This document shows positions 35,172 to 43,832 of a stretch of 64,000 nucleotides of DNA, in pieces. Every line of letters starts with the position of its first letter. Position 1 is the first letter of the stretch. The DNA comes from Acidobacteriota bacterium (GTDB taxonomy: Bacteria > Acidobacteriota > Terriglobia > Acidiferrales > UBA7541). Made by a program: the position numbers and the translations under genes. The notes beneath the pieces are model-generated. The model saw only the letters and a program-made list of their open reading frames with translations. It ran no database searches and was not told where the DNA came from. The stretch is taken from assembly GCA_003223245.1 (NCBI GenBank), contig QHYI01000108.1, positions 44,953 to 108,952 on the forward strand, given 5' to 3'.

Positions 35172-35429
35172 CTGCTCCTCCTGACAAACTTTTTGCTCTC
35201 CTCTTATTATCCTACGTACTTTCCGTACTACTAGATGAAAAACTGCCCAGCGAGTTTTCCGGAGCTCCTCGAAGCTGAGCAAAACAAGCAAAACAACCCT
35301 CGTGCGCCTCATCATTGGAGTGCTTAGCCAAGCAAAAGTTACAAGAGACTTAAGATTCTCCTTGTACCGCGACTTCTGAAGCAGAAGAACTCCGATGGGC
35401 GCTGCAAGGGCTTATCGCGTCATGAAAAA

Positions 35430-38400
35430 TCAGAAGCCATATCTAGCGATAACGGCTTTTTCTTGCTTTCCGATGAGAGCCATCGCGGCGTGCTGCGCCG
35501 GTAGTTTCAAAGTCAAGCGTGTGCCCGTGATTGCATCGTGCAGGTCGACAGCGGCGTCTTCCGCGTTTTCCGATTCGAGGATGTAAAGCACGGAATCCTG
35601 AAGTTCCGTGGCGGAAATCAGCACGCCTGCTGGCAGCGCGGATAGCAATTCGAACGCAGGCTTGATTTTCAACGTGGTCAAAAGGTAGCCGTAGACAGCA
35701 GTCGCCGCGTCCAGCCCTTGCGCTAATTCCGCAGAATAAGACGACCAGAAAATTTTCCCTCTGGCCGTCGGAATCTCCTTCCAGGTGGCACCGTCGTTGA
35801 AGCGAAGCGCCTCGAGTGCAGATTGTTTTTGCTGGTCGAACGCGAGAGGAACGGTTTTGTTGAGCAGACGGATTTCGGCGCTTCGATAGCTTTGCGGCTC
35901 GATTTGTGCCGCTAATCCGATGTCCCGCGGCCGGTCGCGGAATTGCCAGTGTTCATCGCGAGAAACAGGCCCGGTGATCAGCAGATTGCCGCCGCCCCTC
36001 ACATAGGCAAGCAGAGCCTGCCAAGTGCTCTCGTTCAAAGATTGCGGCGAAGGCAGAATCACAAGCTGCGGCCCGCCGAGCTTGGCAATCTGGTTTTCCG
36101 CAATCACGCAGGGAGTCAGTTGCAATCTGTAGGCCAGAGCGCGAACGGCATTTTGTTGTGCCTCGAGCTGCAAGTCGGCAAGAACGGAGAATTGCGCGGC
36201 TTGTGAAGTGACAACGGCAACAGATGGTTGCCGCGGATTCCGCAAGTGGCCGTGGAGAGATTTTGCGAAGCCCGCAAAGTCGCGCATCACCGTAGCTTCC
36301 GGCTTTTCCGTGCCATCCGCGCGCAGTGCGCCGATGGGCGCTTCGTTGGCTTGTGTCATATAAGAGTTGGTGTTCCACAACCATTCGATGGCGCCGGCGC
36401 CTTGCTCGAAGGACAACGCAACTTTGCGTTCGAACAGGGAAGCTTCCTGTTCCGGCGTGAAGCGCGCCGTTTCGTCCAGATTGAGTTCGCGTTGCAGCCC
36501 GGTCTCTTGAATCAGCATGGTCTCGCCCGGCTGCTTAGCCGTGAGCGAATCCCATAGCAAGGAATCGTTGCCCCACCAGGAATGGTTGGTGGTGAAATCC
36601 ACTACGGGCCCATAGAAAGCAGGCGATAAGCGGTCTCGCACGCCGCCTTCGTCCTGGCCCACGGTGATGAGTTGCTGCGAGCCGGTCGCGCGGATTTTTT
36701 CGCGCATCGCGCGCACCCAATCCACAAATGTTTCCTGCGCGAACAAAAAATAGTCATACACGCGAAGCGAGTTGTGGCCGACATACACGCCCCCCGAACT
36801 GAATTCGAGCTCACTCGGGAGGGAGATGGTTCCCTCGACGGAAGCAGGCGGCACATTCCAAGCGGCTGCGAGCGCGGCGCGGTCGGGATAGTGCTTCGAA
36901 AGCCATTGATTCCACGCGGCCAGCTCGATGGGATCGCCGTTTGGCCGGGTCTGCCACAAATGCTGCGAAATGCTGGGCTCGTTGATCAGGTCCCACGCCA
37001 AAAAGGGGACCTCGCGGAAACGGAAGACGACCGTGGAGACCAAGGTTTGCTGTTTGCGCCGCGCCTCCGGCCCCCAATAGGGGTTCACGCCGCCAAGTAC
37101 ATCGGGCAGGAACGCGAAGAAGTTGAATTGCACCGGCAGGCCGTGCTTGCGCGCGGTCATCAAGTAGGCTTCGAGTGTGCGCAGCGTGCGCTCGTAGGGC
37201 TGGCCGTTTTCGTCGCAGAATTTGTCCCAACCCGTCCACCAACCGGTGCGCAGCATATTGAGTCCGGCGGCCTGAATCTGCGCCATGTCGCTATCCCATA
37301 CGGACACATTAGGGTGATCGAAATAGAGTCGCTGCACTTCGCTGGACATGTAAGTCGTGCCGACGACGGCGATCGGATGGCCGTCCATCTCAAAGAAATC
37401 GTGATCGACCGTCAGATGCGGGCCGGAGCGCAGGAATTCCGTGTCGCGAATCCAGAAGCCTGACTTGTACACGTTGCGGACTTGGCCGCCTTCGAGAACG
37501 TCCGCCTGGATGATGTGAAAGCCTTTTTCTTTGGGCGCGGGGAACAAGAGAGTTTGTGGCCGAGACAAATTTATAGTCTGCACCTCGCGCTCGGAGGGTT
37601 GCGCTTCGGGGAACTCCGTGATTCGAATGGTCAGCGGGCCAGTTGGCTGTTTGGCCGCATGCCAGAGAATTTCGACTTCCACAGGCTCGCCCGGAAGATA
37701 CAGAGGAAGCGTAGGACGCGCGGTGAATTCTTCGGAACCGTGTTGAGCGCGTTCAGCCAGCGTGTGAATCAGCGTGACGGCTTCGTTGCTCGCCGGAAAC
37801 TGCGGGTCAAGTTCCGACGTGAGAAAAACCCAGCGCCCGCCATCGAACCCATTACGCAAATGATCGATTTCCATGACCGGAGCCGCCATCTTGCGGCCGT
37901 TTTTCACTCCCCAGGCGAGCGGATCGAGCCGCGCGTCAATCGAGCCCGCCGAGCCGCCGCGATTGTACAAATCCACAGCGCTCAGCCGGATCACGGGGCT
38001 GAACGCGCGCTGCCAGGAAAAATGCGGCAGAGAAATCGTGATGTCCGCATTGTTTTGGAATTCCATCCCCGCAGAGCCAGGCGCCGTTTGAAATTGATCC
38101 ATGGATAATCGCAGGATGAAGCGCACGCTGTAATCGCGCAGATGCCAGCCGGAATCATCGTGATACGCGGCCCGCGTAAAGGGCCGCCCGCCAAGAACCA
38201 GCAAATTTCCCCCCTGCTCGAGAAACGCGTAAATGGCGGACCAATTCTCTTCTGGGAAAGCGGAGCCGTAGGGAAGCACAAGCAACCGAGGCGGGGAGTT
38301 CGTCAGCAGAGAATCGAGTTCCTTCGCGGAGGCAAAACGCGCTTCCGGGAGAGCCTTTGCGAGTTGCCGCTGTGGAAAAGCCGGCGAATCCGCCGAGGGC

Positions 38401-38525
38401 AGGCCGGCTTCGTTGAGCACCACAATGGCCGGAGAAGCCTCTTGCGCGCGTAGGGGCTTGGCAGAGAGAAAGGGCGTGGAGGAACACGAAACCACAAGGA
38501 GAGTGAGGAATTTTGGCGTGTTCAT
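35430..38525 (-). CDS. Secreted multidomain clan-A (GH5/GH42-like) glycoside hydrolase
   Basis: The 1031-residue protein starts with a signal peptide. An N-terminal Rossmann/GATase-like segment (about 32-120, with LLVLPYGSAFP and QGGNLLVLGGRPF) is followed by a beta-sandwich region. A TIM barrel comes next with acid/base E516 in AWDLINEPS and nucleophile E674 in LIQETGLQ. Another GATase-like segment (about 795-870: LVILPSPQSLNE, GGGNLLITGP) and a final beta domain follow. The two glutamates fit a retaining clan-A enzyme; the family and sugar cannot be fixed. It is divergent from a FucP-type transporter and ROK kinase, suggesting extracellular beta-glycan use. Confidence 0.82.
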   Translation of the reverse strand: MNTPKFLTLLVVSCSSTPFLSAKPLRAQEASPAIVVLNEAGLPSADSPAFPQRQLAKALPEARFASAKELDSLLTNSPPRLLVLPYGSAFPEENWSAIYAFLEQGGNLLVLGGRPFTRAAYHDDSGWHLRDYSVRFILRLSMDQFQTAPGSAGMEFQNNADITISLPHFSWQRAFSPVIRLSAVDLYNRGGSAGSIDARLDPLAWGVKNGRKMAAPVMEIDHLRNGFDGGRWVFLTSELDPQFPASNEAVTLIHTLAERAQHGSEEFTARPTLPLYLPGEPVEVEILWHAAKQPTGPLTIRITEFPEAQPSEREVQTINLSRPQTLLFPAPKEKGFHIIQADVLEGGQVRNVYKSGFWIRDTEFLRSGPHLTVDHDFFEMDGHPIAVVGTTYMSSEVQRLYFDHPNVSVWDSDMAQIQAAGLNMLRTGWWTGWDKFCDENGQPYERTLRTLEAYLMTARKHGLPVQFNFFAFLPDVLGGVNPYWGPEARRKQQTLVSTVVFRFREVPFLAWDLINEPSISQHLWQTRPNGDPIELAAWNQWLSKHYPDRAALAAAWNVPPASVEGTISLPSELEFSSGGVYVGHNSLRVYDYFLFAQETFVDWVRAMREKIRATGSQQLITVGQDEGGVRDRLSPAFYGPVVDFTTNHSWWGNDSLLWDSLTAKQPGETMLIQETGLQRELNLDETARFTPEQEASLFERKVALSFEQGAGAIEWLWNTNSYMTQANEAPIGALRADGTEKPEATVMRDFAGFAKSLHGHLRNPRQPSVAVVTSQAAQFSVLADLQLEAQQNAVRALAYRLQLTPCVIAENQIAKLGGPQLVILPSPQSLNESTWQALLAYVRGGGNLLITGPVSRDEHWQFRDRPRDIGLAAQIEPQSYRSAEIRLLNKTVPLAFDQQKQSALEALRFNDGATWKEIPTARGKIFWSSYSAELAQGLDAATAVYGYLLTTLKIKPAFELLSALPAGVLISATELQDSVLYILESENAEDAAVDLHDAITGTRLTLKLPAQHAAMALIGKQEKAVIARYGF

Positions 38526-38693
38526 TTCGCACCCGTATCTTTACAATAAAAATCCTGCCGACACTCTATCACACGCCGCGACCGCACCCGGCGAACGACA
38601 AAGGTTTTCTCTGCGCGCCAACTGTGTCATCATCCTGCCGGCTGAAAGCCGCAGCTTTGGGCGGATGCTGCAAGAGAATGGAAGAAAACCACA

Positions 38694-40214
38694 ATGGTTA
38701 ACGTAAGCTTGAAAAGCGCCGGGATAGCCAGCGAGCCTTCTCAGACCTACACCGGGCCGCTGTCGGTGGTCACGACCTTGTTTTTCATGTGGGGGTTCCT
38801 GACGTGTCTCAACGATATTCTCGTACCCCACCTGAAATCCATCTTCGACTTGAACTATGCGCAAGTGATGCTGATTCAGTTCGCGTTCTTTGGCGCCTAT
38901 TTCATTTTCTCCATACCTTCCGCCAAAATCATCGACTGGATTGGCTACCAGCGTTCCATGGTCTCTGGCTTGCTCATGATGGGCTTGGGCGCATTCCTTT
39001 TCGTTCCTGCGGCAAGTGTGCCGTCGTTTCCGCTGTTCCTGGCAGCCTTGATTGTTTTAGCCGCTGGCATCACCTGCTTACAAGTGGCGGCTAATCCCTA
39101 CGTGACTGTTCTCGGCAAGCCTGAGACCGCTTCCAGTCGCCTGAATTTGACGCAGGCGTTCAACTCACTGGGGACTTTTCTTGCTCCATTTTTTGGAGGA
39201 CTTTTGATTCTCAGCGCTGTCCCTAAAACAATGAGCGAGGTACGGGCAATGGCACCGGACGCCTTGCAGGCTTATCGCTTGCAGGAAGCGGCCACGGTCA
39301 AAACTCCCTACGTGGGCCTGGGAATCGCGTTAGTGCTGCTGGCCATGGCCATCGGCAGTTTCAAACTGCCGAAAATCGAACATGCGCAGCACAGGGTCGG
39401 CGAAAAGGTGAGCGACTCTATCTGGAAGCATCCGAACCTGGTGTTTGGCGCGATTGCCATATTTGTCTATGTGGGCGCCGAAGTCTCTATCGGAAGCTTT
39501 TTGGTGAATTACTTCCACGAGCCCTACATTGGCGGGCTAGCGGAAAAGGTCGCGGCGAGCTTTGTGGCATTCTATTGGGGCGGTGCGATGCTGGGACGGT
39601 TCATCGGTTCGAGTTTGCTAAGCGAGGCCAAGTCGACGTCCCTAAGCGTGGTAGCCGCGGTCAGCCTGGCGCTAATTTTGCTTTCCTATCCGATAGAAAG
39701 TCACATGCCGGCCGGATACCAACCCGGAGTGCCGAATCTCACGTGGCTTGCGTGGCTATTGGTTGAAGGCCGTCCGTTGCTTGCGCTGGTAGCCGTTGCG
39801 TCAGCAGCGGTCGCTGTGGTCTCTGCGCTTCGCGGGGGGCGCGTGACGGCAACGACCGAAGCACTACTCGGTATTTGCGCCATATCCACGACCGCGCTGG
39901 TAGCGGTCTCGATGCTGAGCACGGGACATCTTGCGATGTGGAGCATTATTCTGGTCGGCTTTTTCAACTCCATCATGTTCCCAAGCATTTTCACGCTAGG
40001 CGTGGCGGAGCTTGGCCCGCTCACGGGCGACGGCTCCGGAATCTTGATCATGGCTATTGTCGGCGGGGCCATTATTCCCGTGACGCAAGGCTGGATCGCA
40101 GACAGGATCGGAATTCATCACGCCTTCTTTTTGCCCGTGATCTGCTACCTCTATATCCTCTTCTTCGCCTTGAGCGGCTCGAAACCGAACAGCGTGCGCT
40201 ATTCCAAAACTTAG
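38694..40214 (+). CDS. FucP-type sugar:proton symporter (MFS)
   Basis: The 506-residue membrane protein has about 12 segments and the FucP/GluP signature FFMWGFLTCLNDILVPHLK in helix 1, YFIFSIPSAKIIDWIGYQRS, and LQVAANPYVTVLGKPETASS with NLTQAFNSLGTFLAPFFGG. Such transporters import fucose, glucose, galactose or related sugars with protons. An insertion of about 60 residues around the middle of the C-terminal half is longer than usual. It is 18 bp upstream of a ROK kinase, so the imported sugar is likely glucose or a hexose. Confidence 0.93.
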   Translation: MVNVSLKSAGIASEPSQTYTGPLSVVTTLFFMWGFLTCLNDILVPHLKSIFDLNYAQVMLIQFAFFGAYFIFSIPSAKIIDWIGYQRSMVSGLLMMGLGAFLFVPAASVPSFPLFLAALIVLAAGITCLQVAANPYVTVLGKPETASSRLNLTQAFNSLGTFLAPFFGGLLILSAVPKTMSEVRAMAPDALQAYRLQEAATVKTPYVGLGIALVLLAMAIGSFKLPKIEHAQHRVGEKVSDSIWKHPNLVFGAIAIFVYVGAEVSIGSFLVNYFHEPYIGGLAEKVAASFVAFYWGGAMLGRFIGSSLLSEAKSTSLSVVAAVSLALILLSYPIESHMPAGYQPGVPNLTWLAWLLVEGRPLLALVAVASAAVAVVSALRGGRVTATTEALLGICAISTTALVAVSMLSTGHLAMWSIILVGFFNSIMFPSIFTLGVAELGPLTGDGSGILIMAIVGGAIIPVTQGWIADRIGIHHAFFLPVICYLYILFFALSGSKPNSVRYSKT

Positions 40215-40232
40215 CGGATTGACCTGCCAAAG

Positions 40233-41225
40233 ATGACAACGACCCAAAGGGAAGCCAGCACGTGGGCCATTGGCGTGGATGTGGGCGGCACGAAAGTGGC
40301 TGCAGGATTTGTCGACGCGCACGGTGAAATCCATGAGCACACGCGCGTGCCAATGAACCCCCACGGCACGGCAGAGGAGGGACTGGCTGCCGTGACCGCC
40401 GCGATTGACGAACTGCTGAAGCTCGCGCCGGACAAGGAGGCTAAGTGGCGCATCGGCATTTGCGCCCCGGGGCCGCTCGATCCTCACACTGGCGTCGTGC
40501 TGAATCCTCCCAACGTGACGTGCTGGCGCAATTATCCGCTGGCTGCGGAAATCGCGCGACGGTACGACGGTTCGGTAAAGTTGGAGAACGACGCCAAATC
40601 CGCGGGGCTCGCGGAAGCACTCTGGGGAGCGGGCCGCGGTTACCGAAATGTTTTTTACACTTGCATTGGCACAGGCATCGGTGCGGGAATTCTTTTTGAC
40701 GGACGCATTTATCACGGGCGCACCGGCGCGGCAGACGAAGCGGGCCACATGGTCATCGACTACCACGGGCCGGTTTGTGGATGCGGGAAGAAGGGCTGCA
40801 TCGAAGCACTGGCTTCGGGCACATCTATCGCAAGAAAAGCGCAGGCGCGGCTCGCGCAATCAACCGGACAAGAATCGGCCATGCTCGAGCTGGCCGGTGG
40901 AAAAATAGAAGCGGTCACGAGCGAGATGGTCGGACGCGCCTATGCTGCGGGCGATTCGCTCGCAAAAGAAATCCTGCTCGAAACGGTCGGGGTGATCACG
41001 ATCTGGCTCGGCAACATCGTGGATCTGCTCGAGCCTGAGGTAATCATCATCGGCGGCGGCGTGGCGCCAATGCTGAATCGCTTTTTTGGGGAAATCCGCA
41101 AAGGTCTGCCCGCGTGGTGCATGAACAAACGCTGCGGGGAAATCCCCATCGTTCCTGCGCGGTATGGCGTGGAATCCGGGATCGCGGGCGGCGCCGCCCT
41201 CTGCAGCACGGCGGGTGCGTCCTGA
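40233..41225 (+). CDS. ROK-family sugar kinase (glucokinase-like)
   Basis: The 330-residue kinase has the ATP-binding DVGGTKVAAG (about 16-25), LENDAKSAGLAEALWGAG with the catalytic Asp, TGIGAGILFDG, and the ROK zinc motif CGCGKKGCIEALASG (about 182-196). It probably phosphorylates glucose or a close hexose with ATP. The gene is 18 bp behind the FucP-type transporter, forming a two-gene uptake-and-trap operon. ROK transcription regulators have an N-terminal winged helix, absent here, so this is an enzyme. Confidence 0.93.
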   Translation: MTTTQREASTWAIGVDVGGTKVAAGFVDAHGEIHEHTRVPMNPHGTAEEGLAAVTAAIDELLKLAPDKEAKWRIGICAPGPLDPHTGVVLNPPNVTCWRNYPLAAEIARRYDGSVKLENDAKSAGLAEALWGAGRGYRNVFYTCIGTGIGAGILFDGRIYHGRTGAADEAGHMVIDYHGPVCGCGKKGCIEALASGTSIARKAQARLAQSTGQESAMLELAGGKIEAVTSEMVGRAYAAGDSLAKEILLETVGVITIWLGNIVDLLEPEVIIIGGGVAPMLNRFFGEIRKGLPAWCMNKRCGEIPIVPARYGVESGIAGGAALCSTAGAS

Positions 41226-41509
41226 GCGCAGCTGAGTCTTCGGGGATTAGACAGATATTTATTCGTTGATTGCTGAGCTTTGGTGGCGGAAGATTCCGCG
41301 TTTTCCCGGCAGGTCTGAACTCCGTCCAAAGAAGCTCCGTCGTTATTTGCGATGGCACAAATTTGCAAGAACAAGGCGATTTCGCCTGCTGACGCGAGTA
41401 AGCTGTTAATGGCAGGGTTTGTGTTCTTTTTTGCGCTTTGGCTCCGTTCCACCGCGAGTAGGCCGGCACAAAGCGGAGCTTGGAGTCCGAAACTACGCAG
41501 AGGCCAAAC

Positions 41510-43672
41510 GTGACAAGACCAGCGTGGACATTGGGCATAATCCTGTCTCTTGCCTTACCTGTATCTGCGCAGGATTTGAATGCCAGACTACTCGAGGCCG
41601 CAAAGAAACAAGATGCGGCACAGATCGAAAAGCTCCTCAAGCAAGGGGCCAACCCGAACACAAAGGATAAGAACGGCCGGACGGCGTTGATGTGGGCAGC
41701 CTCAATGAAGAGCACGGAAGGCGTGCGTGCCTTGTTGGCAAAAGGGGCAAACGTAAACGCCAAGGACAAGACCGGGTGGACAGCGCTGATGAGCGCAGCG
41801 CGTAACGGCCAAACGGACGCGGTGCTCGCCTTGTTGAAAGGCGGCGCGGACGCCAACATGAAGGATAACAACGGATGGACGGCATTGATGAGCGGAGCGG
41901 CTTCTGGCCGCGCAGATGTTCTCGGCGCTTTACTGGACGGCCGGGCCAATGTAAATGCCAAAGACAAAAACGGGTGGACCGCGTTAATCGTCGCAGCCTC
42001 ATCGGGTTATCAGGATAGTGCGCTGGCCTTGTTGAAAAGGGGAGCGGATGCCAACGCGCGCGACAAGGATGGAAACACGGCTCTCTCCTTGGCAAGAAAA
42101 TACAACTATTCCGCGGTTGTTGCCGTGCTCACAACTTTTTCTGCAGCCACGCAACAAGAGATAGCACGCAAGCCCATACCGCAGACCGCCGCGGATGCCT
42201 CTGCCGCGAAGCCTGGCACCCCTTCTTCCATTCCTTCCCCTTCTTCCGCTTCCTCCCCTTCCTCCACTTCCTCCCCTTCCCCGCCGGGTTCGGCGGCCTT
42301 AGTTTCGCCGGCCCAACAGAACCTCAATCAGCAGCTCCTCGATGCTGCCCAGATGGGGGATACTGCCAATGTGCAAAACCTGCTGCAAAAGGGAGCGGAC
42401 GTGAATGGTCGCGGCGCTTTCGGGAACACACCATTGATGTACGCAGCGCTAACTGGCCATGCCGATACTGCGAGGCTGCTGCTCGACAGAGGCGCACTTG
42501 TGAACGCCAGGGGTAACACAGGACGGACGGCGTTGATAGAAGCTGCGGTTGAAGGCTATGCGGACACCGCGCGGCTGTTGCTCGAGAAGGGTGCTGAAGT
42601 GAATGCCAAGGACGACGGAGGTTGGACAGCACTGTTCTGGGCGGCGTTTTCGCAGCGAACCGACGTTGTCCGCGTCCTGCTGGAGAAAGGGGCCGATGTA
42701 AATGCGAGAAATAAATACGAGGATACGCCATTAATCCGGGCAGCCTACCGGGGCGATATTGCCACGGTGAAGGTTCTGCTTGAGAAGGGCGCCGATTTGA
42801 ATGCCAAGGATAATACGGGAAAGACGGCTTTGATCGAAGCAAGCGAAGAAGGCCACGCCGAAGTGGTTGGAGCTTTGCTGGATAAAGGAGCGGACCTCAG
42901 CATTCATGATCGTGATGGAAACACCGCGCTGTCCCTGGCTGAGAAACACAACTACGCCAATGTGATCGCTCTATTGAAAAAGTCCGAGACAATCCGGGAA
43001 AACTCGGTCAAGGGGAGCGCGGCGACAGACAAGCCGGAGATTTCTCCGGCAAAGACGACAAACCCGCCTTCGCTCCCGACAGCAACTCCGGCTTTGGATA
43101 AAAATGCGCAGGGGCAGGCCTATTTTAGGATGGGGCTGAATATGCGGATGATCGAGACCTGGTGGTCCCGCACTAGTGACGTGGCTTCTGGATGGGCGCT
43201 GAGCCTTCACCGCGACCTGCAAAGAACCGCCGCCCCCAGCGACTTGGTCACGCTCGCGTCACAAGCCCAAGCGTACCTAAAATCGCAACCTAAACAAGGT
43301 TTGAGTGCAGCGCCACGGTTGATCCACGATCTCCGAGCGCGGCTGGATCAGTTTTGCAACGCGCACCCGGAGAACAAATTCTTCTATGCCGCAGGTGGAT
43401 TCACCTACCAACTCACCTTGCTTAGTGAAGCCCTGGAGACACCTGCCAAGGCCCCGGTAAAAGTGGGCGATACCCGGCGCGAAATTCTCCCGCTCGCGAC
43501 TACGATGACGGAACAATGTTTGGTCACGGAGCATTGCAAGGACCTGGCCTTGATTTATTTTTCGGAAGCTGCCTCCATCCTCAAGAAGCCGGAACTGGCA
43601 GCTGCTGACGGCACCGCACTCCTAAACGATGCGCACGAGATTGAAAAGGCCCTCGAGGGCGAAGACCACTGA
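41510..43672 (+). CDS. Exported ankyrin-repeat protein with two repeat arrays
   Basis: The GTG at 41510 has AGAGG upstream and opens a signal peptide (LGIILSLALPVSAQ). The first array (about 22-205) has five ankyrin repeats. A Ser/Pro-rich linker (SSPSSTSSPSPP) leads to a second array of about six to seven repeats (about 265-475). Both arrays end in a matching cap (DGNTALSLARKYNY and DGNTALSLAEKHNY), so one may be a duplicate of the other. A ~200-residue C-terminal domain of unknown type follows. It is 720 residues long and secreted or periplasmic. Ankyrin arrays bind proteins; the partner is unknown. Confidence 0.85.
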   Translation: MTRPAWTLGIILSLALPVSAQDLNARLLEAAKKQDAAQIEKLLKQGANPNTKDKNGRTALMWAASMKSTEGVRALLAKGANVNAKDKTGWTALMSAARNGQTDAVLALLKGGADANMKDNNGWTALMSGAASGRADVLGALLDGRANVNAKDKNGWTALIVAASSGYQDSALALLKRGADANARDKDGNTALSLARKYNYSAVVAVLTTFSAATQQEIARKPIPQTAADASAAKPGTPSSIPSPSSASSPSSTSSPSPPGSAALVSPAQQNLNQQLLDAAQMGDTANVQNLLQKGADVNGRGAFGNTPLMYAALTGHADTARLLLDRGALVNARGNTGRTALIEAAVEGYADTARLLLEKGAEVNAKDDGGWTALFWAAFSQRTDVVRVLLEKGADVNARNKYEDTPLIRAAYRGDIATVKVLLEKGADLNAKDNTGKTALIEASEEGHAEVVGALLDKGADLSIHDRDGNTALSLAEKHNYANVIALLKKSETIRENSVKGSAATDKPEISPAKTTNPPSLPTATPALDKNAQGQAYFRMGLNMRMIETWWSRTSDVASGWALSLHRDLQRTAAPSDLVTLASQAQAYLKSQPKQGLSAAPRLIHDLRARLDQFCNAHPENKFFYAAGGFTYQLTLLSEALETPAKAPVKVGDTRREILPLATTMTEQCLVTEHCKDLALIYFSEAASILKKPELAAADGTALLNDAHEIEKALEGEDH

Positions 43673-43800
43673 TCCGAGAGCGAGGCTTTTCCGAAGCGGG
43701 CCAACCGCTGGAGGTAATCCTAATAAGGCAGGCGAGCTTGGTGGCTCGAACCTGCGCAGCGCGGTTGTATGGTCCCCTGGATGTGCACGCGGCCTTGAAA

Positions 43801-43824
43801 AACGGCGGATCCTTTTCCGCCGTT
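43801..43824 (-). terminator. Intrinsic terminator for the GH3 gene
   Basis: AACGGCGGA (43801-43809) and TCCGCCGTT (43816-43824) form a perfect 9-bp stem with a six-base loop. On the minus strand it ends in TTTTTC. It lies in the convergent gap after the GH3 stop and may also serve the ankyrin gene. Confidence 0.8.
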
Positions 43825-43832
43825 CGACAAAC

